Origin: Pseudomonadota bacterium
GTDB taxonomy: Bacteria; Bdellovibrionota; Bacteriovoracia; Bacteriovoracales; Bacteriovoracaceae
Direction: 5' to 3'
NCBI GenBank assembly: GCA_027487515.1
Contig: JAIYDL010000019.1
Span: forward strand, 228,014-292,013
Length of the DNA stretch: 64,000 nucleotides
The notes beneath the pieces were generated by a model that saw only the letters and a list, made by a program, of their open reading frames with translations, ran no database searches and was not told the DNA's origin. Shown here in pieces: positions 7,987-16,082 of this stretch; the first letter of the stretch is position 1; each line of letters begins with the position of its first letter. Position numbers and translations under genes: made by a program.

Positions 7987-9351
7987 CTAGCGGCGGGACG
8001 AGCGGCGCTTCCTCCTCAGTTTTCGGTAGCTCCGCCGTCCTGACCGGCGTTTCCGGTTCTCTTTGAGATTGTCCTGAAGGTCCTTGATGTAGACCGCGAG
8101 CTCTCGGTGAAAGTACCTTTCGCCAGCCACACCGAAGCTCGTCACGTCGAGGAACCAGTGGTTATCTTTTGCGACGCTGTCGACGATGAGAAAGTTCGAG
8201 TGCTCTTTCTCACTCACCACCCGCCACGGGTTCTTATCGGCCTCGGGGCCAAAGGTCTTCGCATGCATGGGACTCGAGGTGATCTCAAAGCTTGGTTTCC
8301 CGAAGAGACTGCGCGGAAACTGCATGATCTCGGAGAGGTGCCGGTCACCGGACAAAAAGACAAACGGTGTTGCGATCTGCCGCAACTGGCCCACGAATTC
8401 CTGGAAGTCTTGGGGATGGTTCCCTTCAAAGGATTCGAATTCCTGGTAGCCACCGAAGAACTGATCCCCTTTGATGATGAAACTCGGAGACGTCTCCTCC
8501 CGGAGCTTGGAGTAAAACCAGGCGCTCTGGTCTAGTCCCAGGTGAGAGTGACTCTTCTCCGGGGAGCGAAAACTGCGTCCGTCCAAGAAATAAAGGTTGA
8601 AGTCCCCGAGGGAGAGGAGGCCTCCGGTACCGTGCCCCGGCGCCCAGTCATCGTCAGAGAGGTCTTGAGCAAAGAAAGCTTGGAAGATTTCCTTCGAGGC
8701 CTCTTTGTGCTTGAAGGTTGCGTCCGCGTTGTTCTGGCCGTAGTCGTGGTCATCCCACAGAGCGTGGGTGGGGATGAGGCGCTCTTGAAAAAAAACCGGC
8801 AAGGTCAGCCGGACATCCATGTAGCGATTCCAAAGGATCTCGGGATCCGTCACTTGCGTGGTTTTGGCGGAGCTCAGGTCGGCGTAGACGTTATCGCCGA
8901 TCATGAGCACGTACTCCGGGGCCTGGGCCTGGAGAGTGTTCCAGATCTTGTAATCTTTCGGGGTGAAATCGTTCACGCACGAAAGCACCGCCAGCCGCAG
9001 CTTGGTGCTCTCCCGCTGGCCGCGACCAACCAGCCGCTGGTCGATGATCTTCTCCCCGTCGTAGACGTAGAGATTGAACGTCGTCTGCTGCTCACGCACG
9101 AAGACGATTTTGTGGATCACATACGGCGAAAATGAGCGCTCCACGATCTTCGTTTCGTCCGGGGCCAGGAGTTCGCCGTCTTCGGCGCGGAGTTCGAAGC
9201 GAAGCGGCAGGCCCCTCTTGGCGACGACACTGAACTCAACCTCTTTACTGTTGGTGACCCCCTGGAGAATGGAGAGCTTGTCGGTCCGGCGCGTCGGTAA
9301 ATCAGCGCAGGAAGCGAAAACGAAGAGGAGGGCGAGGAGATAAAGTTTCAC
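7987..9351 (-). CDS. PhoD-like alkaline phosphatase, lipoprotein
   Basis: GTG start at 9351, overlapping the Maf stop by 4 bp. The N-terminus (MKLYLLALLFVFASC) ends in a lipobox-like Cys, indicating a periplasm-facing lipoprotein. The metallophosphatase core of PhoD proteins is present: VLSCVND, MIGDNVYAD, HALWDDHDYGQNNAD, FLDGRSFR, IKGDQFFGG and FLSGDRHLSE, which supply the metal ligands. Family members hydrolyse phosphomonoesters or diesters, often with Ca/Fe. The C-terminal ~30 residues are extremely basic (RKLRRKRRSSRR), unusual for the family and perhaps an anchor to lipopolysaccharide or nucleic acid. The substrate is unknown. Confidence 0.87.
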   Translation of the reverse strand: MKLYLLALLFVFASCADLPTRRTDKLSILQGVTNSKEVEFSVVAKRGLPLRFELRAEDGELLAPDETKIVERSFSPYVIHKIVFVREQQTTFNLYVYDGEKIIDQRLVGRGQRESTKLRLAVLSCVNDFTPKDYKIWNTLQAQAPEYVLMIGDNVYADLSSAKTTQVTDPEILWNRYMDVRLTLPVFFQERLIPTHALWDDHDYGQNNADATFKHKEASKEIFQAFFAQDLSDDDWAPGHGTGGLLSLGDFNLYFLDGRSFRSPEKSHSHLGLDQSAWFYSKLREETSPSFIIKGDQFFGGYQEFESFEGNHPQDFQEFVGQLRQIATPFVFLSGDRHLSEIMQFPRSLFGKPSFEITSSPMHAKTFGPEADKNPWRVVSEKEHSNFLIVDSVAKDNHWFLDVTSFGVAGERYFHRELAVYIKDLQDNLKENRKRRSGRRSYRKLRRKRRSSRR

Positions 9352-9950
9352 AGAGGGTATCCAAGTTTGATGAGCGTTGTCGTGAGGTTTATGAGGGGGA
9401 GTCCGATGACGGCGGTATGGTCGTCCATCTCGATTCTCTCAAACAGTCGAATCCCCCGGGCCTCGAGCTTATAGCTCCCGGCGCAGTCCAGTGGGAGGTC
9501 GGCATCCACGTAGGCCCGGATGGCAGCTTGCGAGAGCGGGCGCATGTGCAGCACCGTCCGAGCGAGGAAGGTCTCTGAGTGCCCGGGACTGACCACCGCC
9601 ACCGCCGTCAGCAATTCATGAGGCCCCCCACTGAGCTCGAGCAACTGGGCCACCGCACTCTCTCGGTCGCCGGGTTTTGAGAAGATCTTACCTCCGGCGG
9701 TACACACCTGGTCGGAGCCAATTACGCAGGCGTCTGGGCGGTGCTTGAAAACGACCTGGGCCTTGAGCAAGGCCAACCTCAAGGCCACCGCCGAGGGCGC
9801 AAGGCCCAAGGTCTTGGCCTCATCCTCGTCGATCCCTGGAGCGATCGCTTCGAAGGGCCAGCCCAGCTGGGCCAGGAGTTCCCCACGGTACTTCGACGTC
9901 GACGCCAGGATCAAGGGGTAGGGGAGGTTCAGTGGTTGATTTTTTCCCAA
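9348..9950 (-). CDS. Maf-family nucleoside triphosphate pyrophosphatase
   Basis: About 200 residues with the Maf signature: LILASTSKYRGELLAQLG at the N-terminus, the acidic block GIDEDEAK, VIGSDQVCTAGG, SKPGDRESAVAQLLELSGGPHELLTAVAV, and the late SYKLEARGIRLFERIEMDDHTAVIGLPL. SDQV rather than TDTV in the third block fits the YceF/m7GTP-type branch. These enzymes hydrolyse modified or canonical NTPs (m7GTP, dTTP, UTP) to monophosphates. The start is TTG (9950), inside the end of the preceding small gene; it overlaps both neighbours and is clearly translationally coupled. Confidence 0.9.
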   Translation of the reverse strand: MGKNQPLNLPYPLILASTSKYRGELLAQLGWPFEAIAPGIDEDEAKTLGLAPSAVALRLALLKAQVVFKHRPDACVIGSDQVCTAGGKIFSKPGDRESAVAQLLELSGGPHELLTAVAVVSPGHSETFLARTVLHMRPLSQAAIRAYVDADLPLDCAGSYKLEARGIRLFERIEMDDHTAVIGLPLINLTTTLIKLGYPL

Positions 9951-10234
9951 ATCTTTAAGCAGAAAATTCTATCCTGGTTAAACTCCTTCCACGGAAGATC
10001 AAGAATGATATCCCGAGTCGGAGAACGGTTAATACCGGCATGAACACAGCTTTTATTCAACGTAAGCGTATAGTATTTCCGATAGAAGGCATAGACCGCC
10101 TGGTGCTTTTCATCGAGATCTTTTGCCGCTTGAAGAGTTTTCTGGAGCTTCCGCGCCTGAGACGTCATCATTTCAGTGAGCTTCTTCGATTCTCGGTTCT
10201 CCGGATCTAAGTGCCACTCGGAGGGAACGGTCAT
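9929..10234 (-). CDS. Hypothetical protein of 101 residues
   Basis: ATG 10234 overlaps the ROK kinase stop (ATGA overlap), and the 3' end overlaps the Maf gene by 22 bp, so it sits within a coupled transcription unit. The protein is soluble, helical in its first half (RKLQKTLQAAKDLDEKHQAVYAFYRKYY) and contains one cysteine. It has no signal peptide and no recognised family. Position between a sugar kinase and a nucleotide pyrophosphatase gives no firm hint of function. Confidence 0.7.
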   Translation of the reverse strand: MTVPSEWHLDPENRESKKLTEMMTSQARKLQKTLQAAKDLDEKHQAVYAFYRKYYTLTLNKSCVHAGINRSPTRDIILDLPWKEFNQDRIFCLKIWEKINH

Positions 10235-11172
10235 GCCTGAAAGACCTCGTCGATGATGTGAGCGGCGCCCCCGTAAATGGCACCCTTGTCGGACGAGAGG
10301 CTGGCACCGATGATGCGCACCTTTCCCTTGAGTGAAAAGTGCACGAGCTCATCGAATTTTCTAAGCACGACGGCGAAGAAGGGATCTCCGAGCTTGGAGA
10401 CTCCACCCCCGATCACGAAGGCCTGGGGCCCGAACAGGACGGCGATGCTCACGAAACCCGTGGCGAGTTCTTGGGCGATGCAGTTGATGATGGTCTGGGC
10501 CCGAAGGTTGCCGTTTTTAAACTCAACTCCGAGTTTCTCAATGGTCCATTCCTCACCGGTGAGTTCCGTGATGGTTTGCTTGATTCCTTTCGCCGAGAGG
10601 TAGCTCTCGAGGTGGTTGAGACCGCCGCACGAGCAAAGGCGCTGCTTATCATGCGGGATGATGAGGTGGCCGCCCTCCGCACCGAGAGCGTTGAAGCCTC
10701 GGTAGAGTTTCCCATTCAAGATAAGTCCGGTGCCGACTCCGGTGCCAAGCGTAATCAGGATGAAGTCAGAAAAATCTTTTCCCGCTCCCCACCGTTTTTC
10801 ACCGACCGCGGCGAGGTTGGCATCATTTTCAATGACGGCGTTAGTTTTGAATTTCTCCGCGAAAAGGTCACGCAGTGGCACGTTGCGCCAGCCGAGGTTG
10901 GGGGCATTATCCACACGACCGGTGAAGTAGTTGGCCATCGGCGCTCCCGCACCGACACCCACTAGCCGTGAGTCACCCAAGTGGAACCCGCACTCCGAGA
11001 CAAGTAATTGATCACATTCCTGAGCGAGCTGATCGATGAAGGGGGCCGGATCCGAAGCCTTCGGCGTCGGGTGAGTCCGGTAACTCAGGAGCACCCCTGC
11101 GTGATCGAAGAGTCCGATCTTTGTGTTCGTCCCGCCGATGTCAATTCCGATCGCTACCTGGTCATTCTTCAT
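10231..11172 (-). CDS. ROK-family sugar kinase (glucokinase-like)
   Basis: The 313-residue protein starts GIDIGGTNTKIGLFD (phosphate-binding loop). It continues with VENDANLAAVGEKRWGAG-type residues, including the catalytic Asp of ENDAN, then ITLGTGVGTGLILNGKLYRG, GAEGGHLIIP and the C-terminal FVIGGGVSKLGDPFF. The normal zinc motif CxCGxxGCxE appears here as CSCGGLNHLE, with His replacing the third Cys. The family phosphorylates glucose, N-acetylglucosamine, N-acetylmannosamine or fructose. No HTH domain is present, so it is an enzyme rather than a NagC-type repressor. First gene of the ROK/unknown/Maf/PhoD series. Confidence 0.9.
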   Translation of the reverse strand: MKNDQVAIGIDIGGTNTKIGLFDHAGVLLSYRTHPTPKASDPAPFIDQLAQECDQLLVSECGFHLGDSRLVGVGAGAPMANYFTGRVDNAPNLGWRNVPLRDLFAEKFKTNAVIENDANLAAVGEKRWGAGKDFSDFILITLGTGVGTGLILNGKLYRGFNALGAEGGHLIIPHDKQRLCSCGGLNHLESYLSAKGIKQTITELTGEEWTIEKLGVEFKNGNLRAQTIINCIAQELATGFVSIAVLFGPQAFVIGGGVSKLGDPFFAVVLRKFDELVHFSLKGKVRIIGASLSSDKGAIYGGAAHIIDEVFQA

Positions 11173-11253
11173 AGGTTAAAACGCTATCATGAAAGTGGAG
11201 GCAAGGCTATAATGGGACGATAGGCTTTTATCTCATGGCCATGAGGGTCAAAC

Positions 11254-12312
11254 TTGAAACCGGTTAATCTGAACCAGCTCCTTTTCCATCCTAAGTCGGA
11301 CTCACTGAGCTTCTTCTTGCCACCGACCGATCGGCCGGAAGCCGAAGCAGAAGCCTTTTGTCACAAGATGTCACTCACTCTTCAGAAGGATGAACAGACC
11401 GCACTTCTCCGGCTCCTGGAAAAGAACAAGAGTAAGGTGAGCAAGATCCTACGAGGGCATCCGGAAAAGTCCCATGGGTTTTTCCTGGCCGAAGAACTCC
11501 AGGGCTACATCATCCTCCAGAACCGTTTAGCTCCCTATTACCTCGTGGGCCAGACCTTCCACGTGCGTCCTCTGTTGGAGGAGCTCTTCGTGAACCCGGA
11601 GTTCCTTCTCATCAATGTCTCTCTCTACGACATCAAAATCTACCGGGGAGATTTTCAGCACCTCGAAATCATCCAGCAGTACGACTTCGATCAGCTCCCG
11701 AAGAACTTCATCGCATCGGTGAACCGGCTCTACGCTCCCCAGCACTTGGGCCTCATCCCCTACAAGACGATCCTCGCCCTCGGGACCATCGCTCAGAGAG
11801 TCAAAGATCAGATCCTCTATGAATCGCTGCCCGTCATCGTCACGGGCCTGGACGACATGAAGGGACCTTTCCTTCGATCCCTCTCCGATGTGTCTGGAGT
11901 TTTTTCTCATTTTGACCATGATTTCTATGAGAAGTCCTGCATGGAAATTCTCGAGAAATGCTCCGCCTTCCGCGAGGCCGTGACTGACTACTATTCGCTT
12001 CAGCTCAAAGAGCGGCTGCGCCGCTTGAAGAAGTCGCGGCGGCTTTTGTCAGACCTCGGAGACATCATCCGAGCGGTGGCCGCGGGGCGAGTCGGGCACC
12101 TGGTGATTCCCTCGGAGAAAAAGCTCTGGGGCCGAGTGGACCTCGAGACCGGTGAGTTCACCATCCATAAAAAACTTGGTAAGACGTCGACCGACATCCT
12201 CAACGAGCTCGCCGAGGAGGTCATCCGCCAGGGTGGTCGGATCCAGATCCTGGGCCCGAATTTCTTCCCCGGGGACACGAGCGTTCTTGCTGTCGTAAAA
12301 GGCCAACTATGA
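11254..12312 (+). CDS. baeRF-like protein (bacterial archaeo-eukaryotic release-factor family)
   Basis: A 352-residue soluble protein starting at TTG 11254; a stop at 11242 excludes any earlier start, and GAGG precedes it. The organisation resembles the baeRF3-type families: LSFFLPP near the N-terminus, PLLEELFVNPEFLLINVSLYDIKIYRGD in the middle, and a C-terminal eRF1-3/L7Ae-like part with VGHLVIPSEKKLWGRVD, DILNELAEEVIRQGGRIQIL. These proteins resemble eRF1 domains and are proposed to act on ribosomes or translation stress, but no member is well characterised. The stop overlaps the gamma-carbonic-anhydrase start by 4 bp. Confidence 0.72.
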   Translation: MKPVNLNQLLFHPKSDSLSFFLPPTDRPEAEAEAFCHKMSLTLQKDEQTALLRLLEKNKSKVSKILRGHPEKSHGFFLAEELQGYIILQNRLAPYYLVGQTFHVRPLLEELFVNPEFLLINVSLYDIKIYRGDFQHLEIIQQYDFDQLPKNFIASVNRLYAPQHLGLIPYKTILALGTIAQRVKDQILYESLPVIVTGLDDMKGPFLRSLSDVSGVFSHFDHDFYEKSCMEILEKCSAFREAVTDYYSLQLKERLRRLKKSRRLLSDLGDIIRAVAAGRVGHLVIPSEKKLWGRVDLETGEFTIHKKLGKTSTDILNELAEEVIRQGGRIQILGPNFFPGDTSVLAVVKGQL

Positions 12313-12860
12313 TTTACTCCAATTACTTCGATCACCGCCCGACTCTGGGGGCCCGGGTCTTCGCGGCCGACGGGGCCAAAATCATCGGCCGGGCGGAGCT
12401 CGGGGACCACGTGAACATCTGGTTCAACACCGTCATCCGGGCCGACGTGAACTTCATCAAGATCGGTCGCAACACGAACATCCAAGACCTGTGCATGCTT
12501 CATGTGACGGAGCAGAACTCGCTCACCATCGGTGAGAACACTTCCCTCGGCCACAGCGTCATCCTCCACGGATGCACGATCGGGAATGGCTGTTTGATCG
12601 GCATGGGTGCGATCATCCTGGACGGAGCACAGATCGGCGATCACTGCCTGGTGGCCGCGGGGTCGATGGTGACACCGAACAAGTGCTTTCCACCCGGGAG
12701 CATGATCAAGGGCCGGCCGGCCGTCGTCGAACGGCCCCTTTCACCAGAAGAGATCGAGCGGGTCTCCAACCACTACCGGGCGTACGTGAGCTACAAAGAA
12801 CAGTACCTGACGATGGGGGAGCATGGAACTACAACGAAAAGGTCCGACGGCGCGGATTAG
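12309..12860 (+). CDS. Gamma-carbonic-anhydrase-like hexapeptide protein
   Basis: 183 residues of left-handed beta-helix. Hexapeptide repeats run from about 20 to 145 (AKIIGRAELGDHVNIWFNTVIRAD). Candidate zinc ligands are His in MLHVT and the histidines of LGHSVILHGC, the pattern of YrdA/PaaY/gamma-CA proteins, followed by GMGAIILDGAQIGDHCLVAAGSMV and a C-terminal helix. Family members bind Zn or Fe as trimers; some hydrate CO2 and others have no detectable activity. It sits between the baeRF and BrkB genes and overlaps both, so co-translation is likely. Confidence 0.9.
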   Translation: MIYSNYFDHRPTLGARVFAADGAKIIGRAELGDHVNIWFNTVIRADVNFIKIGRNTNIQDLCMLHVTEQNSLTIGENTSLGHSVILHGCTIGNGCLIGMGAIILDGAQIGDHCLVAAGSMVTPNKCFPPGSMIKGRPAVVERPLSPEEIERVSNHYRAYVSYKEQYLTMGEHGTTTKRSDGAD

Positions 12861-13656
12861 AGACTTTTGCCTCAAAGTTAACTCCGATAACCTCTTCCTC
12901 CTGGCCTCCTCCGTTTCCTATTACTCGGCGGTGGCGCTGGCCCCGTTCCTCGTGATCATCCTAGCGGTTGCCTCTGCGCTCGGGGGAGATGTTCAGTCGC
13001 GCATCACCGCCCAGGCCTTCGACTTTTCTCCAGAACTCGGACGGATGGTGGCGATCATCTTCCAGAACGTCCACGCGGGCGGCGGGCACGGTTCCTATGA
13101 CCTGGGGTCCACCTCGGGCCTCGTCGGCCTGGGAGTCCTCCTGTTCGTGGCGTCCGTGGTCTTCCTCCAGATCCGGTACGCGTTTGATGTGATTTATGGG
13201 CACCACGAATCCCGGGGCTCAGTCTCACTCTGGGCGACCCTGGTGGAAAAGCTCTTCGCCATGCTGGTCGTGCTGGTCGCAGGGATTTTTCTCATCATCT
13301 CGAGCTCTCTTCCGGGAGTCCTGCGCTTGCTCTTCCCGGGGCAAGACCTCGAGACCCGTGCGTTTCTGGTGAACTTTTTTATCAACGTCCTCATGTTCTG
13401 GGGGATCCACTTCCTTACCCCCTCCGAGCGCCCTGGGAAGCTCCGGGCGCTGGAGATGGCGGCCCTGTCCTCGCTCTTTTTCATCGTGGGGAATCTCCTC
13501 CTGGGCATCTACTTTAGAACCGTCGCCATGAGCTCCATCTACGGTGCCGCCGGGACCCTGTTTGTGTTCCTGGTCTGGGCGTACTACACGTCGTTCACGC
13601 TTTTTCTTTCAGTGGAGATCTTCGAATTCTTCGGCCGCGGCCGGCGGCGGGGCTAG
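12823..13656 (+). CDS. YihY/BrkB-family inner-membrane protein
   Basis: 277 residues with six hydrophobic segments. Family landmarks include LASSVSYYSAVALAPFLVIIL near the N-terminus, FLQIRYAFDVIYG in the middle, and the C-terminal SSIYGAAGTLFVFLVWAYYTSFTLFLSVE. YihY/BrkB proteins are widespread multi-pass membrane proteins of unclear transport function; the old ribonuclease BN label for the family is incorrect. The ATG at 12823 lies 38 bp inside the preceding gene. A hairpin follows the stop. Confidence 0.9.
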   Translation: MELQRKGPTARIRDFCLKVNSDNLFLLASSVSYYSAVALAPFLVIILAVASALGGDVQSRITAQAFDFSPELGRMVAIIFQNVHAGGGHGSYDLGSTSGLVGLGVLLFVASVVFLQIRYAFDVIYGHHESRGSVSLWATLVEKLFAMLVVLVAGIFLIISSSLPGVLRLLFPGQDLETRAFLVNFFINVLMFWGIHFLTPSERPGKLRALEMAALSSLFFIVGNLLLGIYFRTVAMSSIYGAAGTLFVFLVWAYYTSFTLFLSVEIFEFFGRGRRRG

Positions 13657-13665
13657 AAAAGAGAA

Positions 13666-13683
13666 GGGCACCAAGTGGTGCCC
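13666..13683 (-). terminator. Rho-independent terminator of speA
   Basis: GGGCACC (13666-13672) and GGTGCCC (13677-13683) form a 7-bp stem with loop AAGT. Read on the minus strand the stem is followed by the T-rich CTTCTCTTTTC, so it mainly ends speA; it may also stop the BrkB transcript coming the other way. Confidence 0.7.
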
Positions 13684-13694
13684 CTCCGGAGTGA

Positions 13695-15644
13695 CTATTT
13701 TTTGAGGTAGGTGTAGCTCTTCAGACAACTTTCGTAGAAGTCCGTGAGGCCCACCCCGTCTCGGGGCCGGATCTTCCCACGCTTCACCTGGGTGTCGATC
13801 GCTCCCTTCAGGGTGTGCGCCATGGTCTCTGGGTTGTACTGGAGGGTCGAGAGCACCTGGGAGGCCTTGTTTCCGAGGATGACTTCTTCGATGTAAAAGT
13901 CCGTCGGATCATCGTCATCGCAGAAGATGTGGACTTCGTTGAGGCGCCCGAAGCAGTTGTGGTTATCTCCCATGATGTCCTGGTACGCGCCGGTCATGAA
14001 AAGACCGATGTAGTAATCGTCGCCAGAGAGCTTGTGCATCGGGACCGTGTTCGTCGGGCCATCGGCCGACAGGAAGGTGTCGAGCTTTCCGTCGGAGTCA
14101 CAGGTGATATCGACCAGGGTGCAGAGCTCGGTAGGTTTCTGGTTGAGCTTATGGATGGGCATGACCGGAAGGATCTGTCCGATCGCCCACGTGTCCGGAG
14201 CGGACTGGAAGATCGAAAAGTTGCACATGTACTGAGCTGCCATCTGATTCTTGAGCTGAAGGATTTCATCCGGGGCGTACTCATCGAGGGACGCGGCGGC
14301 AACGATCTTCCGGCAGATGCGCCAGTAGAGCGTCTCAAGTTTTGCCCGCTCATCGAGGGAGAGGATTCCGAACTTAAACGCCGAGATCGACTCCTCCTTG
14401 AGCTTGGTCGCGTCGTTGTAGACGTCTTGGTAGTTCTTCTCCGTGAGTTCCTGGGAGAGTTCGCGCATGTTCGTCACGAGGATGTTCTCGGTGATGCTCT
14501 TGTCAGTGTTAAAGTCATCGGCGCCGATCTCGACCGAGCCGAAGACGTTCGTGATCACGCACGAGTGGTGGGCGGTGATCGCCCGGCCTGACTCGGAGAC
14601 GATGTTCGGGTGCGGGACGTCCTCGAGGTCACAGATCTGCTTCAGGATGTAGACCACGTCCGCCACGTAATCGCGGGTGGTGTAGTTGATCGAAGACGCG
14701 GAGTTCGACCGGGTCCCGTCGTAGTTCACCCCGACGCCGCCCCCGACGTCGAAGTACTCGAGGCGGGCCCCTTCTTTGTAGAGCTTGGCGTAGATGCGCG
14801 CGCCCTCGGAGATCGAGTCCTTGATCGTTCGCAGATCGGGGATCTGGGAGCCGATGTGGAAGTGGAAGAGCTTTAAACAGTGGGCCTTGTCGATGGACTT
14901 CATGTACTTCACGGCCTGGAGGATCTCGGTGATGGTGAGACCGAACTTGGCGTAGTCTCCGCCGGAGCTCGCCCACTTGCCGGAGGACTTGGTGGCGATC
15001 TTCGCCCGCAGCCCGATCATCGGCTCCACCCCGATCTCCTGGGAGAGTTTCATGATGTCGAGGAGCTCGGAGTACTTTTCGACCACGACGATGACCTTCC
15101 GCCCGAGTTGGTTCCCGAGGAGGGCAAGCCGGAGGAGGTCAAGATCCTTATAGCCGTTGACCACGGTCAGCGAGTTTTGGTTCGTGTTCATCGCCAGGGC
15201 AGCGAGGAGCTCTGGCTTCGAGCCGGCCTCGAGCCCGTAGTTGAACGGGGCGCCGGCGTCGACGATCTCTTCCACCACCTCGCGCATCTGGTTCACCTTG
15301 ATGGGGTAGACGCCGTAGTAGGACCCCGTGAACCGCGCCTCTTCGATGAGTGAGCGGAAGGTCTTATTGAGGCTCGCGACCTGCGAGCGGAGGATGTCGT
15401 GGAAGCGGATCACGGCCGGGAAGGGGATGTTCTTGTTCTTCATCTCCTCGACGATCTCCATCATGTTGATGACGGGGCCATTCTTCGTCTGCGTCGGGTT
15501 GATGCAGAGGTCTCCCTTTTCGTTAACGGAAAAGTAGCCCTCGCCCCAGCGGCTGATCTGGTAGATCTCATCGGCGTCGGCCGTGGTCCACTCTTTGATG
15601 GCGTCGAGGTTATGGAAGCGTGTCGAATTCGGTGTTGTCTTCAA
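13695..15644 (-). CDS. speA: Biosynthetic arginine decarboxylase
   Basis: The 649-residue sequence matches SpeA throughout: an N-terminal stretch, FTGSYYGVYPIKVNQ with the PLP-binding lysine at about 116, FNYGLEAGSKPELLAAL, the specificity region FHFHIGSQIPDLRTIK, the phosphate-binding EYFDVGGGVGVNYDG, SESGRAITAHHS and the C-terminal CDSDGKLD block with its cysteine. It converts arginine to agmatine, the first step of putrescine/spermidine synthesis by the agmatine route; no agmatinase or SpeE gene is in the window. The start is TTG at 15644, set by an SD GGAGGG eight bases upstream. That SD overlaps a nested inverted repeat, suggesting post-transcriptional control. A terminator lies downstream. 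Confidence 0.96.
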   Translation of the reverse strand: MKTTPNSTRFHNLDAIKEWTTADADEIYQISRWGEGYFSVNEKGDLCINPTQTKNGPVINMMEIVEEMKNKNIPFPAVIRFHDILRSQVASLNKTFRSLIEEARFTGSYYGVYPIKVNQMREVVEEIVDAGAPFNYGLEAGSKPELLAALAMNTNQNSLTVVNGYKDLDLLRLALLGNQLGRKVIVVVEKYSELLDIMKLSQEIGVEPMIGLRAKIATKSSGKWASSGGDYAKFGLTITEILQAVKYMKSIDKAHCLKLFHFHIGSQIPDLRTIKDSISEGARIYAKLYKEGARLEYFDVGGGVGVNYDGTRSNSASSINYTTRDYVADVVYILKQICDLEDVPHPNIVSESGRAITAHHSCVITNVFGSVEIGADDFNTDKSITENILVTNMRELSQELTEKNYQDVYNDATKLKEESISAFKFGILSLDERAKLETLYWRICRKIVAAASLDEYAPDEILQLKNQMAAQYMCNFSIFQSAPDTWAIGQILPVMPIHKLNQKPTELCTLVDITCDSDGKLDTFLSADGPTNTVPMHKLSGDDYYIGLFMTGAYQDIMGDNHNCFGRLNEVHIFCDDDDPTDFYIEEVILGNKASQVLSTLQYNPETMAHTLKGAIDTQVKRGKIRPRDGVGLTDFYESCLKSYTYLKK

Positions 15645-15655
15645 CTCAAAATCCC

Positions 15656-15728
15656 TCCGGGAAAGAACACTGTATTTTAACTCGCAATATAGGACAAAAG
15701 TTCGAGTTAAAAAACAATTTTTCCCGGA
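15656..15728 (-). promoter_or_regulatory. Nested inverted repeat over the speA leader and ribosome-binding site
   Basis: Two perfect dyads are nested: an outer 9-bp pair TCCGGGAAA (15656-15664)/TTTCCCGGA (15720-15728) and an inner 10-bp pair TTTTAACTCG (15675-15684)/CGAGTTAAAA (15703-15712) with an 18-nt loop. On the speA transcript they would make one long interrupted hairpin. Its 3' outer arm includes the first bases of the speA SD (GGAGGG, 15658-15653). Possible readings are an SD-occluding regulatory RNA element, a terminator/attenuator after the upstream lipoprotein gene, or a DNA operator. Confidence 0.55.
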
Positions 15729-15740
15729 CGGGTATTTATT

Positions 15741-15899
15741 TTAACGTAGACGGGATGCTTGGCCGTCAATCATTTGAGCATGTTGTGCTCGCTCTCGCTC
15801 CTCCTGGCCTTGTCGGCCTCCTGCGATCTCTCGCTTCGAGGCGCAGGCGGTGATGAACACAACCACGAGCGCCAGTGTAAAGTACTTTTGGGTCTTCAT
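15741..15899 (-). CDS. Very small lipoprotein (52 residues)
   Basis: The ATG at 15899 follows an excellent SD (AAGGAGG, 6 bp spacing). The product has a signal sequence ending in a lipobox (VVVFITAC), so Cys19 would be lipidated; the residues after it (ASK) do not include Asp+2, consistent with outer-membrane sorting. The mature part is only about 34 residues, charged and Gln-rich (RQGQEERERAQHAQM). It is too short for the longer start at 15974 to matter. Function unknown; small lipoproteins of this kind often brace the envelope. speA starts 97 bp downstream. Confidence 0.72.
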   Translation of the reverse strand: MKTQKYFTLALVVVFITACASKREIAGGRQGQEERERAQHAQMIDGQASRLR

Positions 15900-16082
15900 G
15901 GTCAACCTCCTTGTTGTCCGTCGTCTCTCCCAACCATTACATTGCGAGTTGGATGCCAAGTGGTAAACGCGCACGAGGCGCGATCTAGGGAGTTCTGACG
16001 ATAAAGTGACACCGAAACCAAAGTGATCAGTGGCAGAAGCGAACCGCGGGGAGTGCCAACTTGTCTCAAATACTGAAGATTG

